From NCBI GenBank assembly GCA_010093485.1, contig MU001499.1:1441397-1505396 (forward strand): a DNA stretch of 64,000 nucleotides, in the 5' to 3' direction. This document shows positions 23,581-35,107 of this stretch, piece by piece (the stretch's first letter is position 1; each line of letters starts with the position of its first letter). The stretch is from Karstenula rhodostoma CBS 690.94 (taxonomy: Eukaryota; Ascomycota; Dothideomycetes; Pleosporales; Didymosphaeriaceae). A program made the position numbers and the translations under genes. The notes below the pieces were generated by a model. It searched no databases, was not told the origin of the DNA, and worked only from the letters and a program-made list of their open reading frames with translations.

Positions 23581-24297
23581 AAGCTGGGTGAACTCGTGTC
23601 TACTACACACGAGATCCTGGTACCTCATAGCATATGCTTGGGACATATTGTCGCACGACGGCGACAAAAGAATTCGAAGAGGTCGAAGTTCTAGATCATC
23701 GGACATCCTGATGCCGCGCGATTTGAGGAGCATCCATGCTTCGCGGAGTAATGCAGTAGCTGCGGAAGGGACAGTTATGCTACCATGCCGGGTACCCACA
23801 TAGTAATCAGAGCACGCTATAAATCGAGCGAAAAGCTTCGAGGGAATTAAATACCTAATTCGTTTCAAGGTCACGATTCATAACCCCGAACCGATTGCAC
23901 GCCGCCGCATGCCTCCCAGAGACGTGACGATATCGTTCTATGTCATCGTTGCGATTTATGTATGAAGCCCTTTAATAAAACACAAGCTTGTATCCGGTGC
24001 TGGCATCCGTATGGCACGTGGCGTGACTTCCTGGTGCTGCGTCGCTCGCGATCTCGATTGGTGGGTGCGACCACTGTAGCGCACGGTCGCACCTTCCAAT
24101 CCAACGTCTTCAAAATATGCCAGATCACCCAGATTCGAGGAGATTCTACGCGCCCCCCGCAAGCCCTCTGCTGCGGCTGTACCTTGATATGCTCTGCCTC
24201 AAAAACCCTCCGCGACCCTCACATACTCCGTAGCGATCGCGAAGCCCGCCAGTTGTCTCCGCCTTAGACCTCGACTGCGAGCGCCCGCGCCGCAACC
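23581..24297. other. intergenic, SEC24 promoter
   Basis: No gene is seen. The stretch just before SEC24 is C-rich and ends in CAACC before the ATG. Confidence 0.6.
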
Positions 24298-27200
24298 ATG
24301 TCTGAGTTCTCGATGTACCATGCCCTCGGACAGGGCTCGCCGAACCCGAACGGCCCTACAAAGAAAGAAGAACCAAAGTTCCGGCCTCCAATCGCTTCCG
24401 GCCCTTCAGGATATCAGCAGACTGGCAGCCCCGCATACGGCCTCACCCCCAATCAGTACGCAGGAACTCCGAATCGGATTCCTACACCGAGTCAGCAACA
24501 AGGATACTTTCCACCGCAGGATCTCCCGCCGAGTCAGGCCGGACAGGCTGTGGATGCTTTGGCGCAGCAAGTGGGAGGAATGGGACTGGGCGCGGAGCAG
24601 ACAGGCATCGTCAGGCACAAGAAGAAGGACCGGCATGCATATCACAACATCGAAGGACCGGCAGGCAGCCCGCAAACATTTGACGGCATGTCGCAGAGTC
24701 AGAACGGAACTCCTAATCAGTTCCTGAACCAGAACTCTCCCCAGGTGGGCGGGCCGCAATGGGCACAACCAGAGATAACACCTGCCATGAACCAATTCCC
24801 AGCTGCTGCACCAATGTTTTCGCCTGCGAATCTCGCTACAGGCATACAACATGCTGCGCGTCCAGGAGATCAGTTACAAGGCTCACCGGCCTCTTCACAG
24901 CAAGGACGAGTGGATCCAGAGCAGATACCGAGCATTCCACGTTCGCGTGACGCGCCGGCAAAGTATTATCTGGAACATGTATATCCAACCATGGAGCATC
25001 ATCTTCCACCACCAGCCCTGATACCTTTTGTGGCATTCGACCAGGGCAACTCTTCGCCCAAGTTCGCCCGACTTACCTTGAACAGTATACCGAATAGCGC
25101 CGATGCTTTGGGCTCCACCCATCTGCCGCTTGGTCTAGTCCTCCAACCTCTCGCCAAGTTACAGGAAGGGGAACAGTCAATACCGGTCTTGGACTTTGGT
25201 GATACCGGCCCACCTAGATGTAGGCGATGTCGAACATACATCAACCCTTTCATGCAGTTCAAATCTGGTGGGAACAAGTTTGTATGCAACATGTGCACTT
25301 ATCCGAACGATGTGCCTGCCGAGTATTTTGCGCCTACAGATCCTTCAGGAGTACGAGTAGATCGAATGCAGCGGCCTGAACTGACGCTAGGAACGGTTGA
25401 CTTCATGGTTCCCAAAGAGTATTGGTCAAAAGAGCCCGTGGGGCTGAGATGGCTGTTCTTGATAGACGTAAGTGCCGAAGCAGTGAATCGTGGCTTTCTG
25501 GACGGTTTCTGCGAAGGTATCATCAGCGCGCTCTACGGTCGCGAGAACGAGCAGTCTGAAAACCAGGGCCAAACTCAACGCAGGCTTCCTGAAGGTGCCA
25601 AGGTTGGCATCGTCACCTTCGACAAGGAGATGCACTTCTATAACTTGAGCCACAACCTGGAGGCCGCTCAAATGTTGGTGATGCCCGACCTTGAAGAACC
25701 GTTCGTACCGCTGAGTGAGGGGCTCTTTGTTGACCCTGAAGAGTCCAAGGCAGTCATCACGTCCCTGCTCACACAGTTGCCGAACATGTTTTCGGAATTC
25801 AAGAATCCAGAACCGGCGCTACTTCCGACTTTGAACTCGGCGGTAGAAGCGCTCGCGGCAACGGGAGGGAAGATCGTTTGCTCTTTGGCAGCGCTACCAA
25901 CATGGGGACCAGGACGATTATTCCTTCGCGATGATGGCAGCATGCACAACAACGACGCCGAGAAGAAGCTTCTGACGACAGAGCATCCTGGATTCAAGAA
26001 GGTTGCTCACAAAATGGTGGAAAGCGGTGTCGGCATTGACTTCTTCATGGCCGCACCTAGTGGTGGCTACTTGGATATTGCCACTATCGGCCACGTCTCA
26101 GCTACCACCGGTGGTGAAATATTCTACTATCCCAACTTCCACTCCCCACGGGACACGCTCAAACTGTCGAAAGAAATCAAGCACACTGTTACACGAGAAA
26201 CCGGATATCAGGCTCTCATGAAAGTGCGGTGCTCAAATGGCCTCCAGGTCTCAGCGTATCATGGAAACTTTTATCACCATACATTCGGAGCAGATCTGGA
26301 ATTTGGTGTTATCGATGCAGACAAGTCTGTCGGTGTCATGTTTTCATATGACGGCAAACTCGATCCAAAACTGGATGCACATTTCCAGGCCGCGTTACTT
26401 TACACGACAGCCAACGGTCAGCGCCGAGTGCGATGTTTAAACACCGTTGCTAGTGTCACCGAACGACCTGCAGAATCATTGAAGTTTGTTGACCAAGATG
26501 CTGTTGTGACCATCATCGCGAAAGAGGCCGCCGCTCGCATGGCCGAGAAGAATCTTAAGGATCTCCGTGCTGCGCTAACAGAGAAGACCGTGGATATTCT
26601 CGCTGGATACCGGAAGAACTTTACGGGACACAACAACCCACCGGGCCAGCTTGTTCTGCCGGAGAATCTGAAAGAGCTCAGCATGTACATTCTCGGGCTG
26701 GTCAAGTCTAGAGCATTCAAAGGTGGTAAGGAGCCTACCGATAGGAGAGTGCATGATATGAGATTGCTGAAGTCCATGAGCCCACTGGAGCTTTCGCTCT
26801 ACCTCTACCCACGCATTATCTCGATCCACAACCTGGATGAGAAGGACGGCTTCGCCAACGAGAACGGCCATCTCAGGATGCCAGACGGAATCCGCGCATC
26901 ATTCTCAAAGGTAGAAGAAGGCGGTGTCTATATCGTGGACAATGGTCAGATATGCCTGCTGTGGTTGCACGCTCAAGTGTCGCCGAACCTATTACAGGAT
27001 CTCTTTGGCGAAGGCCACGACAGCTTGAAGAGCCTGGATCCCTTCGCATCGACACTGCCAGTTCTTGAGACGCATCTGAACGCTCAAGTGCGCAATATCT
27101 TGCAATACTTGGAGGACACGCGCGGCTCCAAAGCACTGACTCTGCAGATGGCACGGCAAGGTCTTGACGGGGCAGAGTACGAATTCGCACGGTTGTTGTA

Positions 27201-27406
27201 CGAGGACCGTAACAACGAGGCGCAGAGCTATGTGGACTGGCTTGTCCATGTGCACAGGCACATACAGCTCGAGGTACGTGGGCTCTTCAATGACATGATC
27301 CACTACTAACTTGGCTTTACAGCTCGCGGGACAGCGAAAGAAAGAAGACTCTGATGGCGGCATAGGCTCGACCTTTGTAGGATTACGCACGCCGTACTGG
27401 GGTTGA
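24298..27406 (+). CDS. SEC24: COPII coat cargo adaptor Sec24
   Basis: Exons are 24298-27273 and 27323-27406 (49-bp intron), giving 1019 aa. The Pro/Gln/Gly-rich N-terminal ~220 residues are unstructured. Then comes a zinc finger, CRRC and CNMC near residues 308-334. After it come the trunk domain (FLIDVSAEAVNRGFLDGF, a vWA-like fold), the beta-sandwich, a helical domain (ENLKELSMYILGLVKSRAF) and the gelsolin-like end (YIVDNGQICLLWLH). The short last exon gives the conserved tail FVGLRTPYWG. Sec24 binds cargo exit signals and pairs with Sec23 on ER exit sites. Retaining the last intron would add 11 residues and stop. Confidence 0.97.
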
Positions 27407-27696
27407 GGGCTTTTGGCGGATCATATGTATTGCATAGCGATTCTGGGAGTACAGCAGGCTTGAGTAGAGCGATACGATTTATGGGCATATGAAATTTATT
27501 ATTCCCTCTTTACCACATACGCTTCACGTTGATTTTCGGGAAAGCGAGTGAAAATACATGCCAAGACTATTCACGTGAGCGATGAAGCGGAACAACAGCG
27601 GCCCGGGCAGCCTCGCTTAATTCTAGCCCACCACCTCCAAACCAAACTCTTGCAGCGCAGGCTGGACTTCATCTACTAACCACAGCAGTCGCCAAC

Positions 27697-28243
27697 ATGC
27701 CTACCCGTCTGTCGAACACGCGCAAGCACAGGGTAAGCAATTCGACCACGCGTGCGACACACAGCGATTGACACAATACAGGGTCACGTCTCCGCCGGTC
27801 ATGGACGTGTAGGAAAGCACCGCAAGCATCCCGGTGGTCGTGGTATGGCTGGTGGTCAGCATCACCACAGGACCAACATCGACAAGTACCATCCCGGTTA
27901 CTTCGGTAAAGTTGGGTGAGTTGCTCCGAAAATTCCTTTTCCCCATCAAAAGCTAATGTTGTATAGTATGCGTTACTTCCACAAGACCCAGCAGAAGTTC
28001 TGGAAGCCCGTCGTCAACCTCGATAAGCTCTGGTCGCTCATCCCCGTTGAGAAGCGCGACGCCTACCTCGCCAAGAAGTCTGACAAGGCACCCGTCATCG
28101 ACCTCCTCTCCCTCGGCTACTCCAAGGTGCTCGGCAAGGGCCGTCTCCCCGCCGTCCCGATCATCGTCCGCGCTCGCTACGTCTCTGCCGAGGCCGAGAA
28201 GAAGATCAAGGAGGCTGGCGGTGTTGTCCAGCTCGTCGCATAA
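27697..28243 (+). CDS. RPL28: 60S ribosomal protein L28 (uL15, L27a)
   Basis: Exons are 27697-27732, 27782-27915 and 27967-28243, giving 148 aa. The product begins [20 protein letters not shown] and continues with the Gly/His/Lys-rich N-terminal extension ([15 protein letters not shown]). [18 protein letters not shown] segment leads to a C-terminal globular part ending [10 protein letters not shown]. The length equals that of the yeast protein (149 aa). It is a structural protein of the large subunit. Introns close to the start codon are typical of fungal ribosomal protein genes. Confidence 0.97.
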
Positions 28244-29786
28244 ACGCGCACACCACACGGAGTCTACGGCTTATGGAAATGATACACCTCTTCGGGTCGG
28301 ACGGATATGGATAAAAGTCTAGTTTTGACTGAGGGCCTAGGGCTTGTTGCTGCCTATCGGCGCGCAAGACTCTTGCAGCGTGGTGGCTGAGGAATGATGC
28401 CGATTCATAGAAATGAACGTCCATTCCTGAACAAACCTTTTCCGCCCGATTGTGTCCCTCGTGGACTGGACGCTCCCACGCGTCATGCGGGTCTACTGCT
28501 TCGGCGGTGTTCCGCAGGGTCTTTTGCGTGTCGTCGTGATGATGTCTGCGTGATGTTGTGTCTGCAACGAACATTTGCCGAATTTGACTCGGTTGTCTTC
28601 CCACATCGATCGGAGCACTAATTGTTGATCTCAACGACCAGCCATCCAAATAACAGCAACCGAAATGCCTCTCCCATTTGCATATCCGCACACATGTATC
28701 ACAGTAGGCGGAGGGAACTCTGGGCGCTCTCGGACAATGTTTGTGGTCAAGACGTCCGAACTTATCCTGCCACCCTGCACTCACAGTGCATACACGTAGC
28801 AAGCGTAAAACTGAAAAGCGCGCATAAATCTCGTATGTCTTGGCATTGTAGATAAAGCCTTGTAACCATGAGTTCGTATTCAATCAAAGCATACTTGTTG
28901 CCCTGTTGGTTATGTTCGTCGCGGTTCTCCCACAGCCCCTCACATATCGCCTCGTTGAGTAGACATCTCCTCCCTCTATGCCTGGGCGTACTCACGTCTT
29001 TGTCCTGTTTCGCTTCACCCTCGAGAATTCTATAGTATATCTCGTGGAGTAGGTTGCGAGGTATCCAAACAACTACGACTCCTAAGATCTATATAACTTT
29101 ATAGTTATTCGCCAGGCCTGTCTAATCGAGGGGATGCGCACCTATAGGCTATGTTGAGATTGCACGATGTCGGCGAGGAGAGTGGTGGGTACTTGGAGGG
29201 AATGTCCTAGTTATTACTGCCTGAAGACTGCATTGAGAATTCGATGCTAACTTCTGCTAACGTCAAGGTTCTGTAGTTCTATACACGTAGTCGAGATATG
29301 ATTTCAGTAAACTTTTCTCCCTTGCCTTGGCTGGTCTTCATATGTGGGTTAGATTAAGTTCATGGAAATACTGTGATTTGACGAAAGGTGTTGTTGAGTA
29401 CACCTGGGCACCACATAAAAAGTGGTAGGAGCAAGGCATGTGTACGATAGCTTCACAAGGTCTCGCAGAGTTTGGCTTCATGATAGCACTAAAAAAATGT
29501 CTACTGTGATACGCCGGTCGTTGGAAGTGATGCGGCCCAACCTCTCTGGAGTAAGCTGGGACTCGGCGCTAACTACGCCGCCACTCAATTAACGCTCAAC
29601 CCCAACATAAATGTTTGCTCTGAACACTCAACTCTCTTGCTTACGAGTTATATAGATCTGACCGTTAGCGATTCTGTTCCCCCAGCCATCTTTTCAATCC
29701 ATGTCAAATCCTTCGGCGTTCTTCAAATGTTCTCGCTCGATTGGCCGCTTTCATCATCCTTCACTGGTCCTCCAGATTCATCTGCG
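28244..29786. other. intergenic, left part of accessory stretch
   Basis: No supported gene over 1.5 kb. The part around 29,020-29,500 is visibly richer in A and T than the flanks (for example TATATAACTTTATAGTTATT), as often seen in old, mutated repeats. Confidence 0.5.
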
Positions 29787-31433
29787 ATGAACAGCCTACC
29801 GCAAGAACTTGTTGACAATATTAGCGAACACCTTAATCGCGACGATCTCAAGAACACGCTTCTGCTATCGAGACCTTTTCAGTATGCAGCTGAAAGGTTT
29901 TCTGGAGCCTTTTCCACATACGCACTGAACGAGGGCAATGTGGAAGACTTCTTGAGGGTTTACGGCGGACAACGGTTTTATCGGTATCTCCGTGAAGTTG
30001 AGCTGAAGACTAGCGTACCCGCGTTAGACGGCGATCCAGATGAGTGCCGTGATTCCGCTGCTGAACTGCGAAAAATGGATGAGAGCTTCACCCGCCAGAT
30101 CAAGTTTCTGTTCTCCGCGATGTACGACGTCGAAACCTAAGCCGCCGGTATGCGGTCACTGGGTCCCAGAAACATCGAGCTCGTCATATACACACCCACA
30201 ATAGCTATTGCCAGAGGACGCTACTGTGTCCATCGTACGTTTAGTAGTTGGCGCATACATCTACTTTCTCCGGACTCACTGCCAAATCTTGAGTCGGTTC
30301 GATCTCTGTGCGTTGAGCTCGGAGCGTCAACGTCTTACGATTTGGAGCCTGATACGCCTATGCGCAAACTCGACCTTCGCGTACTCTTGGACCTGGCCGA
30401 AAAATTGCCCATCCTGAATCTTTTGAAATGTAACATCGGCGGCGATGAATGGATGCAGGGTACAAGTTCCGAAGACGCCCACTATCTATGGCAAGACTGG
30501 GCTGGACCCCGTCAAGACTCTCGCCGCGACTTCGTACAGGCGTTCAACTCTATCGCACCTGCACTTCAAAAGCTACGGCATGTACGGCTGGACTTCATCT
30601 ACCCGCTTGAAGACGTTGATTATACAGATCAACGCCTTGCAATGCCAGATCTCACACATCCCTCCAAGCACGATGCTTTCAGCACGAGCCTCCGTCTCCT
30701 TTCGCATCAGCTTCGCACAATGACACTACGAGTGATAGCTGACCATACGTTGTTCTGGCCTAACGATGGGACCATTCCTTCCTGGCCAAACCTTGAACAG
30801 CTTAGTGTAATGTTCTACATCGCTACCCCATCTGGATCCTGGTACTTTCGGGGTCTACATAATGAGGGGGAACACGAAGGCTTCGAGGTCACCACTAAAT
30901 CTTATCCTCCACTGGAAACGACTGACGAAGATGAAGATTCGGAATTGGACTACGAATACTTCAACGCGCTAGACTACCGCACTGAGGCGCAGTGTTGCGT
31001 CGTACCGAATGACGAAACATTGGGGCCTTTCCTTGCCGCATTTGCCAAGGCCGCGGCTTTGATGCCTGCGCTCAAACAGGCTGCATTGTGGGCGCCACTG
31101 AATTTCCTAGTCGACTGGGAACAGTACGAAGATTTTGATGCCAACCAAGTTTCCAAATACCATGAGGACAAGCTTACATGGGGGATCAGGTGGGTAAGAC
31201 CTTACACGGAAGCTTTTTCGGGCTATCCAAGTGAAGACTTCTCTGCGGTTCGCCATATGTGGTGGCACGTGGCAAAGTGGCGCCCGGATGCAGCCCTTCT
31301 TGACCTCTTCCATGGGATTGGCCGAAAGGAACATGGTACAGATGTAACAATGTATTGGGAGGACTCCTGGTGCGAGTCAGGCCTTGTGTCCCGGGATTGT
31401 TTTGATTCCTGGGAATCCCAGGTCTTTCGCTGA
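29787..31433 (+). CDS. F-box protein
   Basis: I propose two exons, 29787-30121 and 30170-31433, giving 532 aa. The 48-bp intron (GTACGA..CCCAG) has a length divisible by three and holds the only in-frame stop (TAA at 30138), so the reading frame is the same on both sides. The N-terminus MNSLPQELVDNISEHLNRDD is an F-box, which binds Skp1 in SCF ubiquitin ligases. The rest has leucine-rich stretches (LDLRVLLDLAEKLPILNLL) and an acidic loop near residues 355-370 (DEDEDSELDYEYF) like the large fungal F-box families. The target is unknown. Without the intron this would be a truncated pseudogene. Confidence 0.75.
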
Positions 31434-31583
31434 GGAGTTTCTCTTGCTCGTTTCTATCTACTGGTCATGAGCAAGCAATTTGCACTCGATAAAAACAACA
31501 TCAATATGCTGTTTGACAGCATAGCTAGTAAATCAAAAGGTGTGATATATGTCTGTTCGACGAGCCCATCTTCTCTGCTTGTT

Positions 31584-32239
31584 TCATGCTACCAGGGCGT
31601 TGTCCATGACATTGCCTTCTCTTTGACCCACGCCGCCTTCAACTTCTTGATTTGACCACAGAACACAATGACATCCCGATTTGGCCGTTTCACCTTTCGG
31701 ATGCCAATGCCGTTCGAGCATGTCCAGGTATCTATCCATACCATGATCCGCCCTCCTCCTTGCTGTGTCAACCTTTTCGTTCATATACTCATTCCAGTAG
31801 GCCTTAAGGCCCTGTCGCTCCCACGCATTTTGTGTTACCACATTTCTCACTCTCGGATAATTCTCCATTTCCGTATCTAGTGCGTGGAGTACGTCACCGA
31901 TATGCTCTTTCTGTTTCTTGAAGATAGCTTCGATCTTAGGGCTCTTCATGTACAGGCGTGCACCTAGTAAGAGCTTGAGCTTGATGAGCGCTTCCCTAGC
32001 GTAATCAATGTTTGCAGGGTCGATCTTCTTGTTCTTGCCCCTGCCACTCTTAACACCCATGATAGCTTGGGGCATTCCGGGCTTGAACTTTTCATGTCCC
32101 TTCGTTTTTTTTTTTTGGTTTTCCTCATCATAGATGCCTGACATATGCTTATCTTTCCACATCTGATTTGATTAGCAAGATTCTAAAGAGGAAGTTCGGG
32201 GTATATGGAGCTTACTTTTGCCTTGGCTGGCGAGTTCAT
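31584..32239 (-). CDS. unrecognised basic protein, possibly a 5'-truncated gene
   Basis: Exons are 32216-32239 and 31584-32162, joined in phase, giving 200 aa. It is rich in Lys, Arg and His, with KNKKIDPANIDYAREALIKL, KAYWNEYMNEKVDTARRRAD and a C-terminal WHPKGETAKSGCHCVLW segment. Helices are likely throughout. Upstream of the chosen ATG the frame stays open and protein-like (VPNFFDEFVYSQAV) until a stop, but I find no clean acceptor or start. The gene may have lost its 5' end. I do not recognise the family. Confidence 0.45.
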
Positions 32240-32535
32240 AACCGCCTGGGAATATACGAATTCGTCGAAAAAATTGGGCACTCGGTTGCTCAGTCCTGGG
32301 TAAGCCCATCTTAACTAATCGAGTGGGATCCTCTCTTCGCCTCTATTGTTGAGTTGGAATGTGAGCGAAGATGAGCCCGAACATGTCTCTAGCCAGTACG
32401 TACAAAACTTGACTGGCTTGATGTTTCGCGGATCCGGATCTTTGAAATGGATCGGAAGCTTCTTGCTGATCCAATCGAAGAAATCAGTCGCAACTTGTCA
32501 CTCCAGGACATGTTCGATTATAGTGCGTAGACTTC

Positions 32536-33136
32536 GTGGGCGTGGCGTCATCCCAAAGCATCCGTTTGCCTACAGGGGTTGCATTTATCCAATATTTTGT
32601 GTTGTATAGATATATGCGCATGCAACCGGGGTCGCCGCCGGGGGCCGGTGGCAGATTACGGGATGCAGTCGGCACTAACAAGCTCGAAGACACTGTCAAC
32701 GACCTCGTTTCCCTGGTCAAACCTGGTGGATGGATCCAGCTGGTTGAGATGGAGTGGAACGGCTGGAATGTGGGGCTAGAAGGTCGTATCTTCCACAATG
32801 CTATCCGGGGCCTCTTCTCTATTGTCAGTGTTGGCCAGGGCGTGGATGTCCGCGAAAAGGTTACGCCTATGCTGAAAGAGGCCGGGCTGCAGAATTCCGA
32901 CTACAAAATCATCACGACGCCCTTTTGGTGCTCGTGCTAGCGACAAAATTCGCGAGACAAGTGAGAAGAGCTTGTTTGCGACGGCTATGGGTGTGAGTAT
33001 GACGACAAAAATGCTTCCGCCTATCAACGTCTCGCGCGAGCAGCTCGATATGATGCCACAGAAGCTCATCGAGGCGAAGAAGGATGGCTGGGAGTTCAAA
33101 ATCTTCTCCCTATGGGCCCAGAAGCCTGAGAACTGA
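32536..33136 (+). pseudogene. class I methyltransferase remnant, frameshifted
   Basis: The first frame (to 32940) gives LVSLVKPGGWIQLVEMEWNG, the post-motif I strand and loop of SAM-dependent methyltransferases of the LaeA/UMTA-like type found with fungal secondary metabolism. It stops early. The next frame carries on at once with GARASDKIRETSEKSLFATA and ends SLWAQKPEN at 33136. Deleting one T from the TTTT run at 32923-32926 would join them. The N-terminal SAM-binding part is missing or unreadable upstream, although 32410-32520 reads as protein (RIRIFEMDRKLLADPIEEIS) in another frame. The gene is therefore probably dead. An assembly error could explain the T but not the missing start. Confidence 0.7.
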
Positions 33137-33635
33137 AGATTTCGATTTCGAATCGGAGAACAGGGATTCTGTGCTCAAAAATGCATGTGCATAGTTTGCT
33201 CAGTCGAATTAATGCTTGAGCAATCCATATGGTTGTCTCCGTGAACGTCATTTCTCATTCTCTCTTTGGCTCCGCGCTATCCCAAGATGTGCCCTACCTT
33301 TGTTCCACTGCTCTGTCCATAGTATACGGAGCTTACTTCTACCTTAGGTATTCGCGACTTGTAAGAGTGCCTAGATCATCTCCATAATCCCACTGAAGTT
33401 GCATGTCTACGAAGGCGTAGTATTTGAGCTCTATTTCATCAATTTCGCTTTGTTGACGTCTTCAAATCACTCTGGGAGCAAGTTATTTACAGGGTTAAAT
33501 TAGGCAGAAGCCGGACTTTTTCGGCAAGCGTGATGTAAGCGACTACTTTTTAGGAGGCTGGAATTCCACCTTCGAACTTCACACTATATTGCTTCCTTCT
33601 GGCATCACTACGCCTTAGGTTTCAGCCAAACCGAG
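33137..33635. other. intergenic
   Basis: No gene seen. Confidence 0.55.
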
Positions 33636-35107
33636 ATGAGCATTCCGTTCAGATCCCGTAATCGTGCCCCTCCCCCTCTACCGCCACGCAACCCTGCACA
33701 CCTGCGATCGACACATGACAGTCGAGTGAGTCAGACCTTTGGCTTAGTCGAGTCTATGTAGACTGATGCAAAAAGCGAGCCAAATACAACTGTAGCTGCG
33801 GAATCAATAACAAAGCAAATGCTTGCACCTGCACAACGTGTCAGAATCTTCTGCGCAACAGCGACTCCCCATGCGATTACTATGGCCGTTGCGTGGAGCC
33901 TCTTGCGTGGAGCATTGAGCATGATCCAGTCTTGAATCAGGCATATTGCCCGCTTTACTCTGTCATCCCAAAGGAACTCCGTGACTTGATATTCACGTAT
34001 GCCTTGACTGATTCCAAAGCGCACTCGTTCGAGAGTATTGTACATCGCAATGCTGGGCGCTTCAGGATGCGTCTAAACGGAACTCGACGCAACGACATTG
34101 CAACTGATCTATTGCGCACATGTCGAGCCGTGTATCACGAAACCTGGACACTTCCACTTTCCCTCAGCCCGTACATGATCTACAACCTGGGAGACCATGC
34201 ACGTTCTGGACTGAAGCTTTTACCATACCCATGGCAGCTAGCGCTTATTCGAAGTTTGGACATCACACTTCAACAATCATTACTCGAAGGCGAAGCACTA
34301 GGTTTCCCAAACGCATTACACAATTATCTCCATGGCAAGTCATCCTGGCATCCAGAGGCGCGACATCACGGCGTCTACGTGGTTCCAAGAAACCATAGGC
34401 ACGGAAACGAAAACTCACCACTAGATTTTGCGTACCCATCAAATTTCAAAGCCTGCTTCGAAAGCTTCTGCTGTATCCCCTCAGAGGAAGGACAAGAGCG
34501 GCATTTCCTTTCGCACATGCTGGGCAAAGCTACGCACGATCCGAGAAGTCTCGAGCTACCCTGGTCTTCTGCTATGCGTGTTGCACAGGCTCGGCCCATT
34601 ATTCACCTCACACTGCGTCTCCAATCTTCCGACTGGTGGACGTGGACCGATTCACCAACTAGTACTGATCCGGCGCATCACCTAGGCCTTGATCCCACTG
34701 TCGGTGACGGAAGTCTCTTAGGACGACCCACAGCAATACTCATGCGTGAGCTCGCAAACAGACGTCGCTCGGGAAGCTATCCACATATCTCCGCAGACGA
34801 TGACCTAGAGAAAAGTCCAGGATGGGCCGCAGCCATCGGAAGAATGTCCGACCTAAAGTGTCTCGAGCTGGTGCTGGAAACCTTCACAGAGAAAAGAGCT
34901 CAGCTAGAGCAGGTCATTGAAGCTGCGATGTCTTGGAAGTTTCCTATCAAGAATACATCCTATGAATTGACCTGGGATGGTCAGGTCGATCATAGTGGCT
35001 GGAGTATGCAGGCCAGTGGGTACGATAGTCCCAATGAGAGTTGGCATCGCAAGAGTAATGCTTTTGATGTTCGAATCATACGCTTCACAAGGAAGAGGAA
35101 TGTCTAA
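33636..35107 (+). CDS. 2EXR/DUF7730-like fungal protein, unknown function
   Basis: I propose exons 33636-33725 (MSIPFRSRNRAPPPLPPRNP...) and 33845-35107, joined in phase 0 through a GTGAGT..TCAG intron of 119 bp, giving 450 aa. The long exon alone has no ATG at its head, so an upstream exon is needed. The segment CPLYSVIPKELRDLIFTYAL followed by LLRTCRAVYHET is the F-box-like head found in many fungal proteins of this group. The remainder is predicted soluble, with a conserved-looking C-terminus (MSDLKCLELVLETFTEKRAQ). I cannot give a role. The start exon is the weak part of the model. Confidence 0.6.

Noticed and set aside
24406..27390. Antisense frames within SEC24
   Set aside because: They are shadows of a strongly conserved coding region.
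33731..34045. Minus-strand frame over the start of the 2EXR-like gene
   Set aside because: It opposes a better supported plus-strand gene and has no family features.
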